DNA of 64,000 bases. It comes from Lucifuga dentata (Eukaryota > Chordata > Actinopteri > Ophidiiformes > Bythitidae). Made by a program: the position numbers and the translations under genes. The notes under the pieces are model-generated. The model saw only the letters and a program-made list of their open reading frames with translations. It searched no databases and was not told the origin of the DNA. The stretch covers positions 125,842 to 189,841 of the forward strand of contig VXCM01001413.1 of NCBI GenBank assembly GCA_014773175.1, read 5' to 3'. This document shows positions 24,401-37,122 of this stretch, piece after piece (position 1 is the first letter of the stretch; the number at the start of each line of letters is the position of its first letter).

Positions 24401-27400
24401 CTCAAAAGAAACAGAATGTCTCTATAAATATTATCTAAAATTCCTTAAAACAACCCTTTCACATTGCACAGAGCCATTTGATGTCATGTTAATATCAAAA
24501 ATATTAGTTTTGGCAGTTTGGCAGTTAGAGTGTCTGGAAATACACAAAGGCATTCATTTGCAGGGAGGGAAGAAATAGAATTACAAGATAAAATGACATT
24601 AAACTTTAAAAAAGACAAATGGAGCATGGTAAAATTATATGACTGGGAATAATATAAATTATTGACTGTGTGAGCAATTCCACACAGTCAATATAAAATA
24701 TTGCCCACAGTGATGTTATCAAACTCAACAGGTTTGGCTTTCACAGAAAAAACTGCACTGTTATGAACTACAGGTTGATATGTCTTGCAGAAAATGAACA
24801 GAAAAGAGAAGAAAAGAAAAGATTTATCTATTTTTCCTTCAAGGATTGTGTTCAGCCCTAGCAAGAGCAGAAAAGTGTACACAGGAGGGCTGTAATGTGG
24901 TTTCAGTGTCTGGGCCCCCATGGTAGAGTACCCTCAGGTAGAAAGCCTCTCAGTCTGTGTTGGCACATCACCACTCCAATTATCAACGGCAGGAGTGCCC
25001 TTTCTTTTCTATTACATCTTTCTTCCTTTCTTCTTACTGTGCCTTCTTCTGCTTTTGCCTCTGCTCTCATCTGTGCCCCTGGCTCCTTCACCTGTACTCA
25101 CCCTCAACACTTTTTTTCTAATCTTCTGTCTCAACAATCATACACTCACCGCCGTGTTGCACTGCACTGAATGACCGCCACTCTCAAAGAGGAATTACTT
25201 ACTTTACTTGAGCCCTGGCAGGATTTGGCCAAGTAACGCATTTCTAAATGGGAGCATATAGAAATGATCCCACTGGAGAGGATCTGATGATTCAACTCAT
25301 TTATCAAAGACAGACAGACTATCAGAAACACTACAAGAGAACTTTACTATCACATTTAAGTTTGTAGTCTCAAATCAGAGGCCAGGTCTATTGATTTCCT
25401 TCTTCCTATTTTCACATCACAAGTCTCTTCCTACTCTATTTCCCTGCTCTTTCATTGATTATTTTTTTCTTCTTTTACTCATTCCAGTTGCTTATAATCC
25501 AATCTGGCACCATCACTAAATTTTTCACAGTTCCTTCTGCTGCACATTCCCTCTCTCTCTGTACTAAAATGTTTCATCTTGTGTTTCCACCGCATTACTT
25601 TTTTTGATCAAATATTCACTTAATCCAGCACTTTATAATTGTAGCTTTTTGGGATTTGATCAGTAAAACATGGTAAGATACTGCATCAGAAATCAGCGAT
25701 TAGTGGTACATTTACACCATCATTAAAGATTATGCAGAATAAGATGTGGACTTTCAAGACATATTGTTTACATTCAGTATTTGCCAACATATGAATGTGA
25801 TGTTTCTCACTAAAAGGCTCTGCCTTGAAAGGTAATGTACTGTTTGACAGACAGCTTACAAATTAGAAATCTGGCTCACTTTTTACACTTCACCAAATCA
25901 GATATATCTAGTATCATCAGATAGAATGATCACCACTTATTTTATTGATTTTAGATGCTTGGGACAATTGTTTCTCATTTTCGAAGGTCAATTGTGAAAG
26001 GACCTGAGCTACAGAAGTTTTATTGATCTTGTACGATATGTTGTACAGGTTTTAGTTTGTTGATAAAGTCATCAAGCTTGCCTTTAGAAAGCTAATGTCA
26101 TGAGTCTGCTTGCCAGTCCCTGAATATGCATAGAATTGTGCTCAGTATGTAGACTTTTATTACTTACTTCCCTCAACAAAGGCAAATATAAAATTCCCTA
26201 ATTATATTGTGAGCTCAACAACACCTGATTCCGCCAACACAGAATTTGTCACATTTGAAAAACTATTGAATGTGAATGAATTGAATGAATGTGAATAAAG
26301 AAAAGTACTAATTAATAAAAATATGTTAACTGTTTTCTCTCTTCCTTCCCTCCATGGACCTTGGGACATTTATGAGGAAGATAGCTTAATTAAAATGTAC
26401 TCGCTATCTTGGCTATGATTCCATATGTTTGCATTACAAATATGGGCAACTGTACGTTCAGTAGCAAGTTCCGGGGGAGCATATCTACTGTATCTTGCCA
26501 GGGTCCTATGCTCCTATGGGTTCAACAACCCATTACGTGCTCTATTGTGCTACGTAGAGCTGGGGAACACAGGACCCTGGGAACATAGAAATGACTCCAG
26601 TTCCAGTGTCATCACCAAATAAACACTTTACCCCCTGTCCTGAAAAAAACTTTTCTGAAGTTGGCATTATTAAACAAACACAATCCGTCATTTTAGTACC
26701 AAATGACTGCATGCTGAGAGCAGTGACTGATAAAATAATGAACTCCTTATAGCTGTGGAACTAAAAGACATGATTCATCATTTTGCCGATCCTACTATAG
26801 TTCTCTTTACTCGCCCGCTGGGGACTTTGTCTTCCCATTATAATTAGCATCAAGGCTCCTCTGTCTAGAAGCCAGCCAGCAAGGGCACTCAGGGATGGTT
26901 GAGTCAATATGTCTTCTCTGCATTTTTCATACAGAAGTGCAGACTGACTGACAAGTCATTTCAACAGGGCTTGATTCCCAGACTCCCATCCCTTCTCACA
27001 GTAGAGTCTCTCACGGAGGTAGCTGACACAAAACAGCTGCTTTGAGTTACCTTCAGCGCACTTTCAAGGACTAAGAAAACTTACAAAAATGGGGGTGAAA
27101 ACATACATTCCTTCCAGCCACAGTTAAGTGTATTTATAATATTACATTCATTCATTAAAATGTTTTAAAATAGTTGCAGGTAATGTTGATGCAGGATATC
27201 TTTCAGACTTTTATGTCTTTTATCTCAGTGAAACAAGTATAACTGATGAACCAGCATCACTATTTTGTTTTGAACAGTTTCAAAGTAGTGTGTAGGTGAG
27301 CATGATACAAAAAAGGGCAAATATACTGTATATTCTGTAAATTCTGTGTATACTGTACATTGTACATTAACATTGAACATATTTTTTCAGAAATTGTGAC

Positions 27401-27524
27401 CCAAGCTGGTATGCTAATACAGCAACATAGCACTGCATTAAATGGCACAATATTTCTGTACATTTATAGTCAAAATGTAGTGGATTTTATCAAGCATGCA
27501 CTAAAAGTTTAAACATAACAGCCA
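21420..27524. other. Gene-free block
   Basis: No supported gene. Contains poly-A/T tracts, an N gap at 23758, a hairpin at 24660-24693, a 10-bp inverted pair CCAGGGTCCT/AGGACCCTGG (26498-26507 and 26571-26580), and weak direct repetition around 23290-23485 (shared AGCAGCCTAACAAA). Confidence 0.5.
24660..24693. repeat. Hairpin, 13-bp arms
   Basis: TATTGACTGTGTG (24660-24672) and CACACAGTCAATA (24681-24693) are perfect reverse complements with an 8-base loop. Confidence 0.75.
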
Positions 27525-27972
27525 CAGTGGCAAGAAAAACAGAATCCTTTGGATTTTCCTTGATTTCAGCATTAATTCTGCATTAGATGTGATCTAATCT
27601 TCACCTAATTCACAATGATAGACAAACATATTCATTGTAAATTAATGATTAAAATTGTTCTTATTCTCATCAGTATTGATTAAAGACTCAGTTTTCAAAT
27701 AGGTGAACATCTGAGCTAATGACCTCTCCAAAAGCTAATTGGAGTCAGGTGATCCAGTCAATAATATGGGATTGCAGGTCTGGGTCATAGGGGAGCTCTG
27801 CCCTGTAAGAAAGGTAAACAATCTAGTTATTGACCAGATCAAAACAAATTCCAGAGGACTTTAGAATCCTACAGACCTATGAAGCTGGAAAAAGTTCTAA
27901 ATGCATCTCCAAAGACTTTAAATGTTCCACAAGGCTTGTCAGACAATGTCATGTTCTCAAATGAGACAAATT

Positions 27973-28005
<33 letters not shown>

Positions 28006-28434
28006 GTCTGAATACATTTGGAGTGTAAAAATTCCACACATCATTCAAAGTGTGACACATGGTAAATGGAGCATTGTGGTTTCCAGCTGCTTTGCTGCTT
28101 CAAAGATTGAAAAACTTGCAGTAATTGAGACATAACTTATTCCACATTTTATCAAGAAATTTTACAGGAGTGTCAAGGAACTTGGATGGCCCAAAACACA
28201 CAAGTAAATTAACAACATAATGACCTAAAAAGAAGAAAATTGATGTTTTGGAATATCAGGGTCCAGCTCCTTACCCAATAGACATGTCATGGTATAACCT
28301 GAAGTGGGCTATTCATGCAAGAAATTCCAGAAATACTGTTGAACTGAAGCAGTTTTGTTGGGAGAAATAGTCTAAAATTCCTCCTCATTGTTGCAGAAGG
28401 CCGAGTAGGAGCTACAGGAAAGGTTTGCTGGTTA

Positions 28435-28860
28435 TCTAACTATAAAGGCAGGAATCTCTGTCTGTCTGTGGCACCATTATCTCCAGAAGCCAGCACTGCA
28501 TGAAGTTGATATTCGGCAGGTTTATTGTTCAGGACCCAAGGACATGCAGTGTCGCATGTGAAGTTGTTTGGATGAGTGGTTCTCAAATTGAGCTGNTCAG
28601 GACCCAAGGACATGCAGTGTCGCATGTGAAGTTGTTTGGATGAGTGGTTCTCAAATTGAGCTGTGCTGTGCTGGTACAAACTAGTCCACACAGAAAGATA
28701 CGCTCCGGGCATGGCAGCGTATGCTCCAGTCCATGCTATGGCCTCAACATGATCCCATACAGCAAACAAAGCTAGCTCATGAGGATGTGCAGAACAAAAT
28801 TATGGCAGGCTGCAGCGCACACCATAACGTCCACCCCGTTCTGAACAGGCACTGCTCTAG
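28435..28860 (+). mobile_element. Helitron-like non-autonomous insertion
   Basis: The insert begins TCTAACTATAAAGGCAGGAA and ends GCACTGCTCTAG. The 5' TC, the 3' CTRR end (CTAG) preceded by a short hairpin-forming stretch (CCCGTTCTGAACAGG), and insertion between A (28434) and T (28861) without a target duplication fit Helitrons. Tc1 sequence resumes on the right (TTGCAGTTAATTAAATGC). The true length is about 358 bp, because 68 bases are an assembly duplication. Confidence 0.6.
28529..28663. other. Assembly duplication around N (67 bp x 2)
   Basis: The 67 bases 28529-28595, starting TCAGGACCCAAGGACATG, are repeated exactly at 28597-28663, separated by N 28596. Read as unmerged contig overlap. 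Confidence 0.9.
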
Positions 28861-31800
28861 TTGCAGTTAATTAAATGCAATTTCACATACTTTCATCAGC
28901 CTGCACAATGAATGATCAATTAATATGTTTTAAAAAGTGAGAGATACAATTATTTTTGCATATTTAGGCATAACATAATGTTTGTGTATTATTGTGACTT
29001 CAGTGAAGATCAGACCACATCTGATCAGATATTCATGCAGAAATCCAAGAAATTCTACTGGGTTCACAAACTTTTTCTTGCGACTGTAAATCATGCTTAC
29101 ACCTCTATGATGTAAAATTCAGAAACGGTAAGTGTAAGTTACATTTCTCTGCTGCCTTATACAGATCAAGTTCAGATAATCATTCAAGCTAGACGCGAAA
29201 TGTTAGAAGTGATTGAAATTGAACACGTTGCCCTTCAGGAGATGAATGAGCTAAAGTCGTATGAGGAAAAAGCAGTTCAGACTATTCCACCGCCACCATC
29301 AGTGTCAGAATTATTTTTAGATGCGTTACCATTAATGCAGTCATGCCCTGCATAGTTCTGCTGTGCTGCATGCACTCCATGCCCTCTTGATGCTATGCAG
29401 GAGTTCATATGCAGCTGCATTGGTGGCCCACTGCCTTTTTCCTTCCACTGTAATGAAAACAAATAACACAAAACAGCCACTTCACAGGAGCTGAGTAATG
29501 ACAATGTGTGAATATACACGATGGATTGTTGTAGTTATGTAAAGGTAACACAACTAGAGCAGCTATTCCCTTTACTGTGAAGGTTACAAAACAAGAAGAT
29601 TAAAAGAGTGTCAGTCTGCAACACTAAATGGCTGGCAATGAATGCATCTCTCTCCACGGAAAATGAGGGAGCAACTGAGAGAGAGAATGGGGAGGGTGTG
29701 CGAAGGATTGTGGAAGAGGAGGAACAATGGAGTGAGTGTGGTGAGAGATATTCCGGGAGTTTGGATAGACATTTAGCAGGAGACGACAGTGTGATGATGG
29801 CTGAAGAGGCAAGTGATGGATGAGACAGAGAGAGAGAGAGAGAAAGAGAAAGATAGAAGGAGGAATAGAGAGCAATTGTGCTGTTCTTGACACCTTCACA
29901 GAAAACACCTTGGCAAGCTGTCAATCAGACAGGAGCGCTTGATTGATTTTCTCCTCTTTTCAATCAGCCTTTCACTTTGTGTCCCTCTCTTCCTTCAGAT
30001 GGGCCCTGATGCCAAAGTTCTGCCTTTCAGTGTCCTTTTGTGCTGTAAAACAGGACTAAATATTCCTGCTGTTGATAGTCCACATGTGTAGTTAACCCTC
30101 TGGAGTCTGATTATTTTTTTCTTTTGCAGGCTTAATTTTCATTTAATTTGGCTTTTATTTGCCACTTAAAAAAAACTGCACAGTAGAAATCATGTAGTAG
30201 ACAGGATGACAAATTTTGGCTTGTGAAAATGCTAATATTTCTAAAAGTTTGCTAATTTGCTACTTTGGTTTTTTTGTTTTGTTTTGTTTTTACAAAATGT
30301 CCTGATTTGTGGAAAAAAATGTGAAAAAAAAATGTGTTTTAAAAACTTAGAGAACTGAAGTGAAAATGGTGTTTCGCCTTTTTTGAGACCTTGGTTGTAA
30401 TTTATGGAGCCAGTGTGAGAAGAAAATGAATAACATGCATAAGTGTGGACAAATTTATTTTTATTTTTTTTTTTTTTTTTNTTTTTTTTTTTTTTTTTGG
30501 AAATGTTTGATTTTTCTAGATTCAGTAATTTTTTTGTAGATGATTTAAAAGTTTTTTTCATTGTTTTAGACTGCCTTCAGTCTCTAGACTTTTTAAGTTA
30601 TTTTCCCACAAATCGAGATTTTCTATTAACACATAGAAAATTATCTGACTTCCAGATATTATTAGCATTTTCACAAGCCACAATTTGTCATCCTGTCTAA
30701 TAAAGGAGCTTTTACAGTACAGAGCTTTACAAGGCAAACAAAAGCCAAATTCTGACTCCACGGTAATTTGAATTGCATCTGATATAGATTTTATAAAACA
30801 CTTTCAACTGTATTTAGACTGAGATAAAATAACTTTACTATGGTAAAGATAGTACAGAAAAAAATGGTTACATAAGAAGCTTCATTTAACTTCTTAAAGC
30901 AGAAGATACCAATACATACAAAATACCACCCATCAAGTGCAAATAGAAGTAAAATACACCCTAAAGCATAGGATATCTTTGACAATATCATCTGAAAATA
31001 CACCCCTGAGCAATATTGTATTTCACAGGGTTGTAAATGATGTAGCTCCATAATAACACAGACTGGGAGAAGAGATAAATGACAATCACCTCCTTTTGAT
31101 AGTTTAGCAGTAACAGCTTGCATGTTTAGTCAGTGCACCTGCCTCGCCTCCACAAATAAACATACAGGAGAGTAAACTTATAAATCAAGTGGAAAAAAAC
31201 AATGAGCACAGTAACCTTTTCATTGCCACCTAAAAGGTTAACAAGCAGCCAATAAAGCCTGGGGCAGACCAGCTCGTCTCATTTGGAATAAAAGCATGGA
31301 GTTGGGGACAAAGGCTGGAGACCTACACGAAGATCAGCGCTGACACACTAACCACCTGCCAGTCCATCAATCTCTCTTTACCATGCACGCTGCAGTATGC
31401 TAATCTCCTCCCTGAGCAGTATTTGAGATTAATTTTCTGAGAAATATGGGTCTTTTATCTTCAGTTGTGTTATATCATTAGAATTCATGCAGATGATAGT
31501 GTTTATTGCAGCAGGGCTCAAAGCTCCTGTCATTTTTCACTTTATAGTGGTCTAGCTGACTCAGATGGTGGGCAGAATTCCTACGGTAAAATAGAAGTGA
31601 GTAGCGGGGGTGTGTCTGAGAGACAGAGTCCATTGATTTCCATGCGGATGGATGAATAGATCAAATGCTTTTGCTTTTTCTCCTCAATTCCCTGAGCATC
31701 CATGAAGGCCAAGGCCAATCAAATAGCCACCAATTGTTTTGGTTTTTCAGTGAAATAGTGGGCCAAGCGGGAGCAGGTTTTATATTAATCAGAGAGACAA

Positions 31801-34102
31801 ATGGGAGAGGGCATAAGGGAGGCGTCTTGGGAGAGAAATTCTGCGGTTATAAAGAGAGTGGAAGGCAAACCCAACAAAAATAAGGAACAGAGAGGGAGAG
31901 TAAATATTAAATATCTGCACAGAATATGACAGGCTTGGGTTTTAATGTAAAGGACAACCCCCATAAACAGACATTTGTATTGCTTATATGAGAAAAATGA
32001 AGAGTGATGGATCGAGGAAACGGCGAACACATGCATGAATTTATATACAAAGGAAAATGCAGAAGGTGCAAGCAGAGAAAGCGGGAAATTGCTTGAAGAC
32101 GAGACATTTGCAATTTGCCTCTCTGCCACTGACAACAACATAATAAGGTGATAAAATCAGACAGCATTGCTTGTTACTTTAGCGATGACATCTATCCATC
32201 ATTTAGAATGCGTCTTCACAGCTTACAGATGCGTCAATCACTCCATCTTTCTCACATCCCACCAGCACCAAAAGAGTGTCCAGAAAATGAAATCAATTAT
32301 CTACCAGTCCTTTTTTTCCCCTTGAGCTCTTGACCCTGTTGCTTTTTAGCATTTACCATGAATATGAAATTCATGATGTAGATTACATTCCTGATTATAG
32401 AACTGCCGTCTTCCTTTTGCGATGCGTATAGTAGGTAGATGTAATCGGGCGCTGTGGCAAAGGGGTCCTTATTTAGTTTGTGAGTGAAGATAGCAACAGG
32501 GAAATGAAAAAGCCTGTCTCATTTCCTGTCTGCTACAGCCACTGTGAGGTTTCAAAGCACAAAATGTTCGTCTTGTGATACATATCGCTCAGCCTTGAGA
32601 TTCTAACCATAAACTGAATGCAAAATTACTTTTTTTCACTTTCTGTGTAGGCCACTGTGAAGGTCTGTGCTGAGCTGGGATTAGGAGGCGACCATTATGC
32701 AAGGAGCCAAGCATTTCACAATTTCCTTTTTTTCCTCAGGACGCTGCCCAGACCTAGAATTCTTGTTCACTGGGATCACAATGCTAGCCATGACTGCAGG
32801 CCTAATTAGTTCAGAGGAAATAAAGTAGCATTTATTGCATTTTATATCCTGTCTGCAACAGATACAAGCTTCATAAATAGTGTAACTTGGAGAAACTCAG
32901 AAGTCAGAGGTGTTATTAAAAATGAAGATGCTTGACCTCCAAACTATGCCATAAATTTCCTGTCATTGTGCTTCACATTGCATCTTATATGGCCTCCCAG
33001 GGAGGAGCAGGATGAATGAACCTGGAGGAGCCTCAGCATCGTGTCAAAGATCTCCAACTCCTCATTTTTCCCCTGGCTCAAACAAGTGTTGATTGCCCTG
33101 AGCCTGGGCAGAGCCACTAGAGAGAAAGGCCAGAGATCAAGGCTGACAAGCAACCTCCCCTTGCAAGAAAAACATGGTACAAACATACAACAGTGTCACA
33201 TTAGACCATCTCTCTGGGTAGAAGGAGATGAGGCTGAATTGCTGACTTTTAAAGAATCCGTGCTGTGATGTATTGCAGCAGGTTATTGCTCATGTTACAG
33301 GGGAGGAACAGGGCCGTGTCACGTTATTTTCCTCTTTTTGATGGTTATAAATAACTGAAAATAACTGAAAATCAGTAAGGGGAAAATGCAAATAGAAAAT
33401 CCACAGTCACATGTCACAAAGGCAGCGTTCAGAATATCTGATTTAAAAATGTAAAAAGAGACTGAATGCATTGTTACATAAAAGAAGGTTGAAATTTCTT
33501 GCATATGTGAAAAGTGTTTAATTATATGAGTGGCCAACAGATGCAGCTTCCTCGTGTCCTATGTTTATTTTGATCGATAGCGAGATTAGAAATGACCAAA
33601 TAATGTAAATTATAAGTAAGTCTGTACTGGCAGAGGTTAAAAAAGGCAACCCCAGTTCTATTTAAGGTTTAAAATGGGGTGGGGGAGGCAGTTACAGTAT
33701 ATCGAGCCTGAACTTAATTCAATTCTGTGATCTGCGAGCACTTTATTACCTCAGTGAATTACCTGCTCTCACCTTTCTGCTCCAGCATTCAATCTAGGTT
33801 TCTATATAGGTCTTATCCTACAATAGCACAAAGGGTAATCACTGAATACTGTGAAGGATGTAATCGTAGTAACTACAGATAAATTATATATATGAGCAGA
33901 TAATGTACTGTAAACAGATACGGATGGGTCCAGAATTAAATTTGTAGCGTTTGCTGATTTATTTTGCTTGTCAGAATGTCTTCAGTTAATTCCAAGAAGA
34001 AAACCTTTGGACTGGTTGCGATAACCTTCACAGTGCCTCTGATGTGTAAACAGTGAATAGGCTGTATGTCAGACTGCGATCAGACCTGAAGGATGGGGCT
34101 GC

Positions 34103-34123
34103 GCACACACACACACACACACA
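34103..34123. repeat. (CA)n microsatellite
   Basis: Short uninterrupted CA tract. Confidence 0.9.
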
Positions 34124-34572
34124 ATGTTACTGCCTTTAATTTCAGCAGTTCAAAACAATACTTATACTCCAAATCAATTAGTAAATGACACATAGCCTAA
34201 TTTTACCATAATAAGCCATGTAATTCATTATTGCTATCTTTTGCTAAACTATTTACTCTACTACTTAACTTTTTGTAATCACACCTGGTTACATGTATTA
34301 CATATATAATTTGACCAGAATTATTGCACAATTATTGCACTTACGTTGACTGCTTAATATCACTGATTATATCATTCTATCTTTGAGTTTGGCCAAAGCA
34401 TTTATTGAAACAAAAAAAAAAAAAAAAAAAACATCCTTTGGCTTTCCAGTGAACCAGCAGTTGTATGCCACACAGCTGCTGAACTTTCCTAATCTAAACA
34501 ATTTGGGGTTTTGCACGATTACATGATCACTTGTTTATTTATCCGTATTTCTCTCGAGAAATCAGTTGTTAC

Positions 34573-34603
34573 CAGATGTAGCTTGTAAACCAGGCTACAT
34601 CTG
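34573..34603. repeat. Hairpin, 10-bp arms
   Basis: CAGATGTAGC (34573-34582) and GCTACATCTG (34594-34603) pair perfectly around an 11-base loop. Confidence 0.6.
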
Positions 34604-35253
34604 TCCATTTCAGGTTTATGCCAGCACACTTTCAGTTTGCACCCAAACACAGATATTTGTTTGAAATTAACACCATGCAGATGGTGGGTTTCCTTTATAC
34701 CCCAAATATGTTGTGTACAGTACATGGCTGAAGGGCAGAAAAGTCAAATCTCCTATGATCTGTAATGACTACATATTATGTTTTATATGTAAAGGTCAAG
34801 ATTGTTACATTTGGAGCAAAATGCAAGTTGCATTAAAAATAAAAATCAAAAAGTTCATATCTCTTTAAAATTCAGCCCTGGGTGCAACATCTTCTAGCCG
34901 AGTAAGAAACTGTTATTTTTTAGCACCTAGAAATGTGCTGAATAAAATCACCTCAGATTTTGGTTTGAACTTGAAATCCCCTCACTCTGTTGCTTTTCCG
35001 CCATTTCCCTTCAGTCCCATCCTCTTCAGGATTTGAGCAGGTAAAGTAGAGATGAGGAGCAGCACAACCAAATTGAGTTTTGGGCAGCATACATAGAAGT
35101 ATACAGTGGAAGTCTGTTTGTCCCTGTAAATCCCACTGATTCGCCACAAAATCCAGTCTCGACCACAGAGGTCTCTGTCTGGGGTCCAAAGCAAGCCCTG
35201 ACAGGTGGTGCCATCCTGGGTATTAGCAAGGTGACTGTCTGCCATGGAGGGAT

Positions 35254-35275
35254 GGGGGGGGNGGGGGGGGGGGGG
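35254..35275. other. Poly-G tract with N gap
   Basis: G run interrupted by N 35262; tract length unreliable. Confidence 0.8.
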
Positions 35276-35628
35276 CACGGCACTCCTAAAAATATTCCTT
35301 GAGAGATCAGCAGCCCACATACTTGAGGTATGTTCTAGCCTTTCTCTGTTTCCCACAGGCATGATGTCTGACATAAAGGTTTCCATTTTTTTCATACATG
35401 TCAACAAGAGTAACAGGGCATATCCATAAATCACAGCCTCCACAGTCCATTTCACTAAAGCTCTGAACGACACAACAGGCCAGACAGCTCTATTATGAGA
35501 GTAACGCAAGGCTTACTTACACCATCATCTTCCAAAGTATGAAATGTACTTACTATTTGCAGCTATTTCACACCGATTGCTTGTCTTCCTCTATTTCTCT
35601 AACATCTGATAACAGTGCCAAATCTCAC

Positions 35629-35634
35629 CTCTCT

Positions 35635-35689
<55 letters not shown>
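35629..35689. repeat. (CT)n microsatellite
   Basis: Long CT tract with two CCCT interruptions near its left end. Confidence 0.95.
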
Positions 35690-35692
<3 letters not shown>

Positions 35693-36734
35693 GCTGACAG
35701 TGTGTGTGATATGAGTGCATGTGCACACACATCTGTTATGCATGTATGTGTGTCCAGGGCATGAGGATGAATATGTGCATGTGTACAGCGTTGCAGAAAT
35801 TTGGTGGTGTGTGTGTGCAGCTACCACCATCAGTCATTAGTGCAGAGGGACCACTGGTGGAGGCTCAGCGCTACAGATGTGGTAACAGTGACACCAGCAG
35901 GAGGAGAAATATATTGTCCTTTTTGCAAAAGGGGAACAAATACCCACTACCTTTGCTGATTATACCCTAGATGCAAGCAGTTCACAGATACATATTGAGC
36001 AAGGGCATAATAAAATATTAATGGTACCAATTTTTTATCCCTATCTTAAATGGGCCAGGAGAAAACTTTCTCAGCAAGAGTATTACAAATAGCGAGATAT
36101 GCTATGGCTGTGTATTACACAGTACTGTGTAGTAGTAGTATAGCTTTCTGCACAAGGCAACCTGTTCATTTTCTATCTAGGTGACAGTTGAAAAGAAAAT
36201 TCCCAGGAGATATTTGTGATATTTGACATAATTTTACATATCCTGGGAATTATTAAAGTGATCATCAACTGTAATAAATGTTTGCTTTTGGCAGAGGCAA
36301 GAGGAGCTACAATGCAAGCTAGAGCTCAAGATGGTAAGCCAGAACTGAAAAGCAGTGAGGTCTTTCATTGGTCTAAAGCAGGGAAATGTTCCAATAACAA
36401 TGTGGCTACATCCAACTAAACTGCTAATTAATGAGGTCTGTCATCACAGTAAATGTGACATGAGACTGCAGATAATTTGTACTTGTTTGTTTTGTTATTT
36501 AAGATGTTAGCAATGACTTGGAATGGGATTAATCATATGACTGCAAAGTGAAGTGAAGACTAGTGGATAAATAGCATAGTAAAGCTTCAGAGACATAAGT
36601 GAAAAATCCTTCAGTCTGGCTTCAATTTGCTCATGTATTTACTCTCATTCTACAAGTGAGATAACAAGTTGCCTTTTCTGTCCTAAAGAGGTTTAGGTGC
36701 AAACAGAACTCATTTATTTATTTATTTATTTTGA

Positions 36735-36806
36735 TTAATTAATCATGATTAATCAGAGTAAACTACAATGACTTAGTTAATTTTTTTAATCAATTCACAG
36801 CCCTTA
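36735..36806 (-). mobile_element. Possible hAT-like element end
   Basis: In reverse complement the segment starts AAGGGCTGTGAATTGATTAA and contains TTAATCATGATTAAT. This pattern resembles the GGGCTGTCAAACGATTAA ends of a widespread fish repeat family. The other end was not located. Confidence 0.3.
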
Positions 36807-36809
36807 TAT

Positions 36810-36810
36810 A

Positions 36811-36841
<31 letters not shown>

Positions 36842-36847
36842 ATATAC

Positions 36848-36915
<68 letters not shown>

Positions 36916-36916
36916 A
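36810..36916. repeat. Compound microsatellite (TAAA)n-(TA)n-(GA)n-(TA)n-(CA)n
   Basis: Five consecutive simple-repeat blocks of different motif within about 105 bases. Confidence 0.95.
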
Positions 36917-37076
36917 ATTAATTTTGATTCCATTGTGCTTTATTTTATATCATCCAGGAGGACAGATTGGTACAAATCCTCAGAAAACTGAGTAAATTTG
37001 GTTCTGCATGGCAAAGTAATTGCTGCAAAGTACAAACAGCTGGGCCAGATAGAATCCCTATGTCTCTCTTCTGTTG

Positions 37077-37080
<4 letters not shown>

Positions 37081-37118
<38 letters not shown>
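37081..37118. repeat. (CT)n microsatellite
   Basis: Uninterrupted TC/CT dinucleotide run. Confidence 0.95.

Positions 37119-37122
<4 letters not shown>

Larger units (their letters stand above)
27525..29086 (+). mobile_element. Tc1/mariner-like transposon, degenerate, with nested Helitron
   Basis: The left end starts CAGTGGCAAGAAAAA at 27525. The right end in reverse complement starts CAGTCGCAAGAAAAAGTTTG from 29086 and is followed by TA. Similarity between the arms extends for about 80 bases through the ATGTGATCTAATCTTCACC region. Around 28270-28370 a remnant of the transposase C-terminus can be read (a decayed NLKWAIHARN-like stretch followed by ELKQF). Frameshifts and stops rule out a working transposase. 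A Helitron-like insert (28435-28860) splits the 3' part. Confidence 0.75.

Noticed and set aside
26498..26580. 10-bp inverted pair around 26.5 kb
   Set aside because: Short arms far apart without flanking duplications; not enough to call a transposon.
27524..27533. CACAGTG heptamer resembling a recombination signal
   Set aside because: It is part of a Tc1-like terminal repeat, and no nonamer lies at 12 or 23 bases.
28576..28594. GAGTGGTTCTCAAATTGAGC resembling the hAT MITE end
   Set aside because: Only about 13 bases match, and the following sequence does not agree with the MITE; it lies in the Helitron-like insert.
29535..29924. 129-codon minus-strand ORF rich in Ser and Leu
   Set aside because: Much of it is translation of a GA/CT-rich tract, and it overlaps similar frames on both strands; no domain recognised.
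34982..35509. 175-codon minus-strand ORF
   Set aside because: It runs through the poly-G/N gap at 35262, giving a Pro-X-Pro run, so the frame is not trustworthy; no similarity recognised.
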